A stretch of 64,000 nucleotides of DNA from Cinnamomum chago. Lineage: Eukaryota > Streptophyta > Magnoliopsida > Laurales > Lauraceae. The notes under the pieces were generated by a model. That model was not told where the DNA came from. It searched no databases and saw only the letters and a list, made by a program, of their open reading frames with translations. The translations under genes and the position numbers were made by a program. The DNA lies in the NCBI GenBank assembly GCA_038049695.1, contig CP142453.1, positions 110,518,501 through 110,582,500 on the forward strand, given 5' to 3'. Below are positions 1 through 9,824 of the stretch, one piece after another (within the stretch, counting starts at the first letter, position 1; each line of letters begins with the position of its first letter).

Positions 1-129
1 CCCACTGGCATAAGAAAGTTGGAACGAAAAAAAAAAATTAAGAAACAATTCTCTGGCACAATTGATTCTTCCTTATCTCTTGCCTTTTAAAGAATGTCAT
101 TTAAAGACTCCAAATCATCTCACTTATCC

Positions 130-900
130 TAAAGGCAGGCCCCATGTTCACAATCACAAAGAAGGTGGCTCCACTTCATAATTTCAAAAGGTGGGTCACA
201 TGGTCACAATCACAAAAGGTGGGCCCATATTATAAACTTATAATGCTGGCACCACATTATAAATCCTTTGAATATGGGGCCAGTCTTCTAATTTATAAAG
301 GTGGGCATCACGTTGTAATTCCTAAAGATGGGTCCCGTGTCCACAATCACAAAAAAGGTGGCCCCACTTTATAATTCTTAAAGGTGGGTCATATGGTCAC
401 GATCACAAAAGGCGGAGCCACATTGTAAATCCTATGAATGTGGGCCCACATTGTGAATCCTATGAATGTGGCCCCATGTTTGAATGTCTAAAGGTGGGTA
501 CCACATTGTAATTTTTTAAAGGTGGGTCCCGTGTTCATAATTAACAAAAAAGATGGCCCCACATTTTTATTCCTATAAAGGTGGGCCCACATTGTAAATC
601 ATATGAATGCATTGCATGTGTTCTAATTTCTAAAAGTGGGGCACCACATTGTCATTTCTAAAGGTGGGTCCTATATCCACAATCACAAAAAATGTGGCTC
701 TACCTTGTCATTCATAAATGTGGGTGGTCACCATCACAAAGGGTGGACCCAAATTATAAATCATAAGAATGTGGGCCCCATATTCTAATTTTTAAAGTAT
801 CACATTGTAATCTCTACAAGTGGGTCCTATGTATGATAATAATAGAGTGCCTTAAACAATAAAAGGTGGGTGACGGGTCTCACACTGTAAATCCTATGCC
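130..900. repeat. Degenerate minisatellite-like array, GTGGGCCC-type units
   Basis: About 770 bases are built from imperfect units of roughly 30-60 bases. Each combines a GGTGGGYCC box, a short CACATTGTAA or CACAATCACAAA segment, and a link such as TCCTATGAAT or TTCTAAAG. At least a dozen boxes are visible, spaced irregularly, so this is an old, diverged array rather than a recent satellite. The short open frame at 144-374 is a product of this repetition and is not a gene. Function is unknown. Confidence 0.7.
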
Positions 901-3151
901 CACTCCTTATAGCAAAACTTATATAATGTTACCAAACAAGTTCCGTATAACTTATTCTCAGTAGATTAATTTAATATAATGTTTCCAAACAAGTTCCGCA
1001 AAGAATAGGCTCTACACAACCTAATCCAAGCACAAAATTGGGAACAACACGAGAACGATGCCAAACAGGCCCTAAATTACAAAAGAGTAAAAGGGATACA
1101 GAGCTAAACATGCACGCAGACACATGAACATGCGCACATGCACACACGATAGGCTCGACAAGAGAATGGACTCAGGTGAAATCTCTAGCCAAAATCATAT
1201 ATGTAATTGGGTTACAGCTACCATAAAGTTTCTAAACACTCCCCCTTCACAAATGTATCCGCCTTCATAATTATCTGACAAGTAACATTTGCTACCATAC
1301 CGATGAGAAATAGATAATAAGGCGCAGTTTGCACAACATAAACATGGTCAACATCCATTTTGCCAAGTTTATCATACCTCTAGAAATGCAAAATGTATAA
1401 AGGAAACTGTCGACACAAAACCATATAGTCTTAAAGGGAAGAACCTCCTGCCAGAGTCTTTGAGTAGAATCAGCTTCTTCTTTTTTTCTTCTTCTTTTCT
1501 TTTCTTTTTTTTCAGAGATGCTACAGCTAAGTCCACTTTTTCTTCCCTTGAAAAGGTAGTTTTCACAATATTTCAAAAGTTGAAAAGAAGGAAGAAAGAA
1601 AGAAAGCTTATAAGGCAGAAGGCTTCTGAGGTCTGTCCAACCAAAAAAAAAAAGGGCATGTCTGTGTGCGGGATAGGAGACAAGAGGAGTGGGGATGAGG
1701 GGAAAAAGAAAAGCAAAGAGACTATGCTTAACTTTACATTTACATCATAGTTGTCAATGTGGTTTGGACACTGTTTTGGTTTGACTTTAGAATGAAACAT
1801 TTCAACTGGTTCCAAATTTCAGTGCGTCATTAAGAACTTTTGTTTAAAAAAATATATATTAACAATTTAAAAATGCAAATATATATGAGAAAAAGGTAAA
1901 ACAAACTGCAGTTTATGTTTTGTGTTTACTCTTGGCAGGTAAAATCTGCAATGAAATCTCACCATTGCTTGTCAAAAAATAAATGAGATCGAACAAGACT
2001 AAGCAGCAAAAGATATATCACCATTCTGCGGTACAAAATTACACATTTCTCAGGGACGACCTGATGCAATCCCCTATGCAATCAAGGGGCTGCAACTTCA
2101 AGAAGATTGTTGTAAAGTTGTTGCAAAATCCAGCAAATATTGGTCCAGTTGTAGGCCACAAAACAGAGAAATATAGGAATGAACAGCACTAACACACTGA
2201 TGAGAGAAAGAGAGAGAGAGAGAGAGAGGATGTGGGTATGGAAGACAAGAAGTCAGGGAATCCCTCACTTGCATGAGCCGAAGGATATGTTCAGTTTAGC
2301 AAAAGGAAGTAATTTGCAGAAGACTGCATGCGCATCTCATCACAGGAACTATGGCCTGGGCGCCTGGCCCAATGGGCTGGTCGACCAGCCCTAAGGCCTG
2401 TTCTGGCTGATCAGCAGGTCCACATGGGCCTCGCACACATTGTAGAGGGCCTCAAAGTCCCAACAGGGCCTCAGTCGGATTGTGCATAAGGAAAAACGGG
2501 CCTACGCATCCTACAGTGGCCTCTAATATTCATACATGTGCCTGACATAGGCACAGAAGCCATCGATTTGGTCCAACAGTCCCCATAGGCCTGGACCCAT
2601 CAACTCTTGTCCACAATGGACTGTGCTGTAAGCCAAGTTCAAACCATGCATTCATGAACTGCTTTGGGTCCAATCATACGGATTGTTGGGCCATTTAAGG
2701 TCTTACATAGGCCTAGACTACACACAAATGAGTGCAGACACACTGTACTCAATCACATCCCTCCATATAGGCCAAAGCTTGGGTGGGTCACTATGCTGCT
2801 CTTAAAATCTTCATGGTCTCCATAAATAAATGTGGGCCGATCAGCATCATCACAAATTCAGATCACAGTTCATTGAAAAAAAAAACATTAAATAAAAATA
2901 ATGAAAAGAATTAGATTCTTGAAACTACAAAATGCTTTTCCCATCATTTGATGAGGTTGTGAAAATATCTCATATTTCAAAGAACTGCTCAAAACATATA
3001 GCAATATCAGTAGACATGCTGTGAGAAGGGGGCAAATAGAACTCAGATGCATTATTATTAAAATCCTAGGTGTATCCCTAATCCGGCAATTTGTATCAAA
3101 TCCTAATGAAAATGATGTGTTTATGCAACAAATCCCATTTACATATGAATC
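901..3151. other. No gene recognised; low-complexity patches
   Basis: I see no exon with recognisable protein content on either strand. There is a pyrimidine-rich tract around 1478-1513, a (GA)n microsatellite around 2204-2229, and a stretch with many TGGGCC/GGCCT words at 2350-2800. The minus strand was searched for the missing acetyltransferase exons of the IDM1-family gene at 9825-14612 and none was seen. Confidence 0.5.
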
Positions 3152-3154
3152 TTA

Positions 3155-4160
3155 GGGCACGTTTTGCAATGGTCCAAGCAAGAGGATCCCGCTCAGTTTT
3201 CCGAGCTCCCGTGGAAAACCATGTTTGGTGCGTCATGGAAAAGGGCAGCAAGGAATACCTGCATCCTAGCTTCCGATTATATTGACAGTCGGACCCCTCC
3301 CCCTGTCCAACTATGAAAATCGAAGGAAGAGACGAAATGTGCTGCTACAGTGATAATGGCATCAACTTGAGGGTAGCCTTTTTTTGCTTTGGAAACCTAC
3401 TTTATTGGTCCCTTAATTAAAATCTGAACCGGTAATCATGTTTAAAATGCTCAAAACGGCTGGGAATCCAAATATCAGCCTTTGATTCATCACTGATTTT
3501 AAGATATTTGTAAAAAATTCCAAAACATTGGATCATGATTTCTGGAATTATATGGGCCCCCTTTTGAAAAATCTGGACCATTAATTCTCTTTAGAAGGCC
3601 TAAAATGGCTCTGGCCCAAATTTGACAACGTGATTCATCATAGATCATGAGAAAATGGCCAAACACTCCAGATCGTTGATCTGCCACAGAATAACGTGAT
3701 TTTCTGGCAGTCTGTTTTTTCTTTCTTTTTTAATTGTTCCCATGGGCCCTGAAATCATGATCCAAACCGTCCATAATTTCCTGAAGACCAAACACGGCTA
3801 GGGGTTCAAATTTCACCCATTGATCCATTGTGGATTTTGAGATATTTGCAAAAAAAGTCCAGACCTTACTATATTAATTTTTTATTCCCATGGGCCTCCT
3901 TTGCACAATCCAAACCGTTCAGATTTTCAAGAGAGCCAAAAACAGCTGTGGGGTGAAAGCTCAGGTCTTGATTTTTTGTATTGATTTTTCATACATTTTG
4001 AGAAAATTGCAAAAGACTTAAACCAATGGATCACGCATCCTATGGATGGTAGGAATCCTTTCTATTTACCAAACCTGTAATTCTACCCAAAAATCCTCTT
4101 CATGGATACTTTGGTTCCAGCTGAATGAAGGAATCCTCTATCTATTTGCCAAATGTGCCC
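3155..4160. mobile_element. Non-autonomous PIF/Harbinger-like element, 1.0 kb
   Basis: The left end reads GGGCACGTTTTGCAATGG. The right end, reverse-complemented, reads GGGCACATTTGGCAAATAG. Both sides are flanked by TTA (3152-3154 and 4161-4163), the 3-bp target duplication typical of PIF/Harbinger elements. The termini resemble those of the larger element at 18733-24089. The interior has no coding capacity. It consists largely of about four degenerate direct repeats between about 3410 and 4035, each carrying words like ATATTTG, AAAACGGCT and CATGGGCC. Confidence 0.75.
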
Positions 4161-4163
4161 TTA

Positions 4164-5353
4164 GGATTCAGGTGTTAACCTTACAATTCGATACTTGTTT
4201 TATCAGTCTTACAATTCAAGGTTTTGTTTGGGCAGGAATTGTTGCAGTCAAAGGGCCAATATTACTAACATTTTTTTTGTTTGTTTTTTGTTGTATTTTT
4301 ATTTTTATGAGGTTATCTAGTGATTAATAACACCTCTTAAGAATTTATGATATTGAGGAAGTTTTGGAGATAAAATTAAAGAATAGGATGTGACTAAAGC
4401 GTTCAATTGAACGAATGGACTTTCTCCTGCACTCATTTTTTTCACCAATTCTTTCCTTCATGGGTGCTTCTTTAACTTCAGTTGCAGTTCTAACTATGCC
4501 ACGTTGATAATTTGGATGTTACTTTTATTTCATTTTTTATTTAATGACAGCAAAAAAAAATATCGTAACTCATTTATTTTTTTCTAGTAACATTGATATC
4601 TTAAACATATTAACATGTCAATGACGTTCTCCATACGATTGTATCATAATTTTATTTGTCATTATATTGATGCAGCTACAGACGGGCAGACCCAAGAAAT
4701 TTTCCTTGGAGGGGCCACTATGTAAAAAGAAAAATCTTGGAGGGGCCATATGTAAATTCTGCACAGAATTTGGTATAAGCCCAAGGGATTTTTACAATTT
4801 TTTTTTTTTTTTGGGGGGGGGTGTGGGGGTGTGTGTTTTCGCCAGTGGCTACAGATGGAAAATGGATGGATCATGAATAACTAATTTTCTTATTTCTTAT
4901 TTTTTATTATTTTTTATTTTATATAAGAAAAGTTAAAAATCCTAGAATTGCGATACGATTCGCCATCCAATTTGTTTTGACCTTTTGAATGGTACGCAAT
5001 ACAATTTCAATTTTCGGAACAATGCTCAGATGTACAGTACAATGTGCAGGGAAGATTCTCCAAACCTTCTGCCAATCGCTTGAATCTATAACGTGCAGTT
5101 GTATTGTATAGCCAAGAAATTTAATGATGCTCATTAAAAGCATGTGCACATGCCAATTCTAAAGATTGTTTAGGTTATGAACAGTTTTTATTGTGAGTTT
5201 AAGTTAAATAAGGTGGTATCTTAAAAAATGCAAATTCCGTGTTGTATAAGATAAAATATGAAAAGTGTAACTTGTTTGGACGCTTAGCATTCAAAAATAC
5301 ACGTGTATGATCTGTGTAGACTCTGTTGAAAGTTGAAACTGCTCCCAAATGAC
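4164..5353. other. No gene recognised; T/G homopolymer run
   Basis: This is AT-rich spacer DNA. The only notable structure is a run of T followed by a run of G and GT/GGGGGTG repeats at about 4797-4836. Short open frames on both strands cross this low-complexity stretch and are not supported as genes. Confidence 0.5.
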
Positions 5354-5449
5354 TGTTACAGTAGAGTAGGACTTATATATGAATAAACAAACTTCAGGGG
5401 CTTGCATGTAATTTGGGAAATCTCACAGGTTTTTGTATTTTTGAGAAAG

Positions 5450-6230
5450 TTCATCATCATCAAAGCAATCCCAACTATGTTGGGGTCGGCTACATGAATT
5501 CTATTTTTCCATTCCGATCTATCATGAGGCAAATCCTCAGATGAGTTGCACTTTTCAGATCTATTCTTATTAGTTCTATCCTTGATGCGGACGGCAGATA
5601 AAGGAGCGAGGCAGTTAAAGATGGGGATGGGAGGTGGAGGGAGTTAGGTCAAGGGAACTCTGAGAATTCTTGGACTCAAGCCAAACTCCCTATCGCAGGC
5701 GAGGAAAAGCTTCCCATTGTAGGAGAGCAGAAGAGACTGTAGAGCGCAAAACTCAATTTTCTTTTCATTAATCATTATCTTCCCAAAAGGAGGCATTACA
5801 CTATTATATAGGCAAAATAAAAGGCTAAAACTAATACGAACCATCGATATACATTGATGGCCAGGATTAAAACATCGAACTAAAATAGCTGAAAACATTA
5901 TTAAAAAACCTAAATAAAATAGAATATCTAATTGATAGGGTAAACCCATGGGAACTATGGGTATGTCCTATATCAATCCTCGTCCTCTTCAGCCTTCCCA
6001 TTCCCTAGGTGGCCCATCAATTTGCATAGAAAAACTTGCCCTCACTGGTGTGGCGGTGCCATTGTTGGCCTACATTTTTGGACGTGTCGAAACCATCCCA
6101 AACAAGTCTCTTATTTTATCATCTATTGATGCTACCCCCTAAATGATACCGAAAGCACTCATCTCTGATTCTATCGTTCCTAGTTTCGTCGCACACGCAC
6201 GCACGCACAGCTGCATCGTTTAACCGTAGA
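5450..6230. mobile_element. Insertion inside the 5' LTR of the Copia element
   Basis: When the left LTR (5354 onward) is matched to the intact right LTR (6931-7196), the match breaks at about 5449 and resumes at about 6236. The intervening 780 bases have no counterpart in the right LTR. They begin with a repeat that recurs inverted at about 46896-47041. They also contain a stretch at 5640-5930 that looks like a minus-strand LTR promoter region, and short GCAC repeats at about 6200. No coding region is recognised. Exact ends and class are unresolved. Confidence 0.6.
5453..5585 (+). repeat. Dispersed short repeat, copy 1 (GGGTCGGCTACATGAAT core)
   Basis: This stretch contains CCCAACTATGTTGGGGTCGG followed by CTACATGAATTC and a region ending near TTGCACTT. 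A clearly related copy lies in the opposite orientation at about 46896-47041, in mTERF5 intron 1. The similarity covers about 130 bases. It looks like a short interspersed repeat common in plants, but I cannot name the family with certainty. Confidence 0.65.
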
Positions 6231-7202
6231 TACCACAATTATACAATTGATTTCTTTCTATTCCTCTCTTATTTTCTACACTAGGACTTTTGTGGACTTC
6301 TTTGGAAAAATCTTAGGTTTCTCTCTATCAAGTTATCCAACTTGGTATCAGATCATTCTTTTTTTGGTACTAGAAATCTAAACAAATGATACTAGTGGAG
6401 TGGATTACATACAATAATGAGTTTTCAAGTTTTTTGGATTTGCTGAATTAGGCAGACAAGTCATCAACCCATGTTGCAGAAATCTGCAGATTTGGAGGAG
6501 TTGTTTTTATTCTTTGTAAAGATTTAAGAGTTCCGGGTTGAAGAAAGCATCCATAAGAAGTCTAGATTGCAGATTTGATCTGATAAGAAGAGCTTCAGGC
6601 CCTGGCCAATAGGTGCAGTGAGTTGTTATGGTTGAAAATATTGTTGGAAGAAGGCTTCAAGCAAGGTGAACATATGACTCTACATTGTGACTGTAATTAA
6701 ACGATTAAACTTGCCAAGATTTCAATATTATCATGAGAGAACAAAGCATGTAGAAGTTGACTGCCACTTCAACAGAGAAAAAATTGAAAAGAAAAAATGA
6801 GGAATTGGCATACACAAGTTCAGACAAGAAAATTGTAGACTTCCTTACAAAAGCAGTGACCAAAAACCAGTTGAAGATGTTGTTTCCAAGTTGGGCATAG
6901 TAAATAATTATGCACCAGCTTGAATGGGAGTGTTATGAGCTAGAATAGGACTTGTTTATAACTAAATAAACTTCAGGGTCTTGCATGTAACTCGGGATAT
7001 CTCAAGGGGTTCTTCTGTAATTTAGAGAAAGTGAATAAATTATATAAGGGAGTGGTTGTCTAACCCTAGAGACTCCAACCAGCAATTCATTTCCTTCCAT
7101 CCTTCTTCTTTCTCTCGATTTTTCTTTTTTCTACCCCAGGATACTTTCTGACCGCTTAGGGAAAAACCTCAGATTTCTCTAATCAAGTGATTCAACTTTG
7201 AC

Positions 7203-8186
7203 TGATTTTCTAGCTTCCTTGGCTCCTAAAAGTTCTATCTCGTACTTTGTTCAGCACCAGTTGAAGATGGTGTCTTGGCATCTTATAGACTAATTACATT
7301 CACTTGGTCATGTTGATTTGGACGCAAGGACGTAAAAATATAAAAATTTTCTGAATAATGAACTGACCTGATATGTAGATCTCGTCTCCATGAACACGTA
7401 GACGAAAACAGATTTAAAATCCAACTTCAGATGACACCACAAATTGCTAGTGAATCCTAACCCTTCAAATCTGGTCAATTTGAATCGCTGACTGTACTTA
7501 ACTGATGTCAGCACCAGATTTTTTTATTTGCAATTGGATGGATCAGATCTAACTTTGGACTTGAACCATAGATGGATCACAGGATCAGGTTGTCTAGAAC
7601 TGAATTTAAAGCTAAGCCCAAATTATAAAGGACCACCAAAATTTGTAGTGCTTCAATAACCAAAAGTGTAACGTGACTTGCAAGTGTACAGCAGAAAGTG
7701 GCTCTCTGCTCCTCAGTTTGAAACCAAACACGAGTCCAGATCCTTGTCGTCTTCAGTTCAGCTCTGCTGAAAAACTCAACTCACCATTCTTTTGTTTTTT
7801 ATTATTTTATTCCAAAGCCCCTTTTCTCTAACAGAAATGACAAAAGGCCTTTTTTTCTCTTTTGTCGTGTGCACACCAAGCAAAGAGAAAAGTCAAAATC
7901 TCTCTCCTTAGGGGTCTCAAGACATTACCCTGCTGTCTTCTGAAAATGAAACGAAGGGGTTCGTTCCGTTTGCTTCTCTGTTGCAGTGCTCTATTCTGAC
8001 AACAGTGTGGTCCAGCAACGTGCGGTGTTCGGCAAGTGATAGTCGATCGGGTGGGCAGTGACACAGGGCTTTCCTTCTCTTTTTTATATCATTCTTGCAG
8101 CCGGCAGCCAGCAGCAATCTGATGATGCGAGACAGGTATGGCAGTTTGATCCGGTGACAGCTAGGCTAGGCCGGTACCAAGCAACG

Positions 8187-8225
<39 letters not shown>

Positions 8226-8626
8226 GTTTTGGAAGGGGCGAGTGGGTTTCAGATGTTTGGGAGTTGAAGGGGATTTGGGTGTGAATGGGTTTAGGGTTTC
8301 AAGAAAATTTTAGGGAATTTGTGGGATTAGGGATTTATGGTTTCGGGAAGCTGGGAATTTGGGGCTTAAGGGTATTGATTTTGAACTGTGATTGGGTGTG
8401 GATCGAGGTTGGATCAAACGCAATGGTGGTTTTTGGATGGGTATGGTCTCAGGTAGCAGGGATTTCAGAGATTTGGATGGGCGGCTTGGGTGTGGTGACA
8501 ATGGAATGGAATCGGTGGATTTTGGGATTTGGGATTTGGCAGCGGATTGGATGTGAACACAAGGGAAACACAGTGGAAAGGGATAGAATCCGAGTGATGA
8601 CTATCGCCTTGCCGGCCATGGGTCTT
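7203..8626. other. No gene recognised; (CT)n microsatellite at 8191-8222
   Basis: No exon with known protein content was found. A clean CT microsatellite of about 16 units sits at about 8191-8222. The GGGTTT/TTGGG-rich stretch at 8223-8600 gives short open frames on both strands that match no family I know. It may be internal sequence of the minus-strand retroelement whose primer-binding site is at 8627-8640. Confidence 0.45.
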
Positions 8627-8640
8627 TGGCTCTGATACCA
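8627..8640 (-). other. Retrotransposon primer-binding site, minus strand
   Basis: Read on the minus strand this is TTGGTATCAGAGCC, the usual initiator-tRNA-Met primer-binding site of plant Copia elements. It lies within a few bases of the inner end of the LTR at 8646-9021, in the correct order for a minus-strand element. Confidence 0.75.
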
Positions 8641-8645
8641 ATTCA

Positions 8646-9021
8646 TGCAGGTCTTAAGGTTAGGGCTTGCATGGAAAGTGCCGAAGCACGTGTCCACAGA
8701 CACTATCACATGTCTCAGCAAAGACTATAAACGAAGATGCACCTTGAAAGGGATAAAACCCAATTCAATTAATCATCAACTCTGAGAATTCCTTCTCTAC
8801 AATGCCCATATAAATAGGAAAAACAAAACTTAGGGTATAAGTTAAGTCACCTAATCAAACTATAAAAGTAACTAATAACCTAACTTAGGAAATAAACAAA
8901 GAATCCTAGTGAAATTGGAAATCTAATTATAATTATAACTCATTAATAAACTAAGAAAGCTTAATCAACTAAACTAAGATACATAATATTATTGAACGTG
9001 AGGTCATGGGTCTATCCTGCA
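8646..9021 (-). mobile_element. Minus-strand LTR, 376 bp
   Basis: The segment starts TGCAGG and ends CCTGCA, a short terminal inversion expected of LTRs. On the minus strand it contains a TATA-like CTATTTATATGGG (around 8810), and it abuts the primer-binding site at 8627-8640. No second LTR was seen on the left side, so this is a truncated element or the remnant of a very short one. The right boundary rests on the inverted ends only. Confidence 0.6.
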
Positions 9022-9824
9022 TCGCATAAGAATGCATAGGAATTCGTGGTCACGTGAGCTCCAACGATGGGTTATAAAGAGGTAAGGAGATATGAGAGTG
9101 AAGGATCTAAGGTACAGATGTAAATGGAACCTTCACTTTCCTAGTATTTGAATCACTAGGATGATGGCTGGGTAATCATTTCCCATCTTCCGTTGATTAA
9201 CTTTCCATTATAGGGGAGGTTATTTGATGGTCATCATTGTATATTCACCGTGGATCATTTTTAACCACTTATGGTATGTATTCAATTACAATGTATTATA
9301 TGCAAACAAACGCCCTACGAGTTGTTTTCCATGAACAACAGAGACCAACTTCATCTCTGTTTAATCCTAATACGTAATAACAAACAAGAAACAACTATCA
9401 GAAGCTAGTATTTCTGAGTTTCTTGTCTGGGCTTAAACCAATTCTGCATCTAAAACCTAAGATAACCACATTCTTCAAAATAGGCAATACATCGTGTCCG
9501 ATACTTCATTTTATGTGTAAAATCCGTGTCTCTTACGTATCCATGGTGTGCCTGGACATTATAGGCTAAAACCAACAGACAGATTATGCTTCAATTCCAA
9601 TATAATGCAAAGGACATCTTTTGGCCCTTTGGGTATCAACTTTGACTGACTAGGGTGCTTCTTTTCATTTTCCGATACTTCTAACCGCAGGAGCAGAGTC
9701 AGTATATGATGGCATCATAAAACCATGAAAACCCAGAATGCACAATGGCACTGGAAAACAGACAATGCTTAGCTACATTACAGGGAAAGAAAAATGATGT
9801 AACAATGGTAGGCGACAGTAATAC
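9022..9824. other. Probable intron 3 of the IDM1-family gene; no exon seen
   Basis: This lies immediately downstream (minus-strand sense) of exon 3 of the PHD gene, whose donor site is at 9823-9824. No exon of the acetyltransferase half is visible here. It is most simply read as intron sequence that continues left into the transposon-rich DNA. Confidence 0.45.

Larger units (their letters stand above)
5354..7197 (+). mobile_element. Internally deleted Copia retrotransposon
   Basis: The 3' LTR at 6931 to about 7196 is about 265 bases and starts TGTTATGAG. It follows a polypurine tract (GAATGGGAG) at 6922-6930. The 5' LTR begins at 5354 (TGTTACAG) and ends just before a primer-binding site, TTGGTATCAGATC, at about 6351. 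That site resembles the initiator-tRNA-Met complement. Between the two LTRs only about 570 bases remain. Near the 3' end they encode the Copia RNase H tail (residues like DFLTKAVTKNQLKML, then KLGIVNNYAPA after a frameshift). Flanking bases ATGAC (5349-5353) and TTGAC (7198-7202) may be a decayed target duplication. The 5' LTR is split by foreign DNA at about 5450-6230. Confidence 0.8.
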
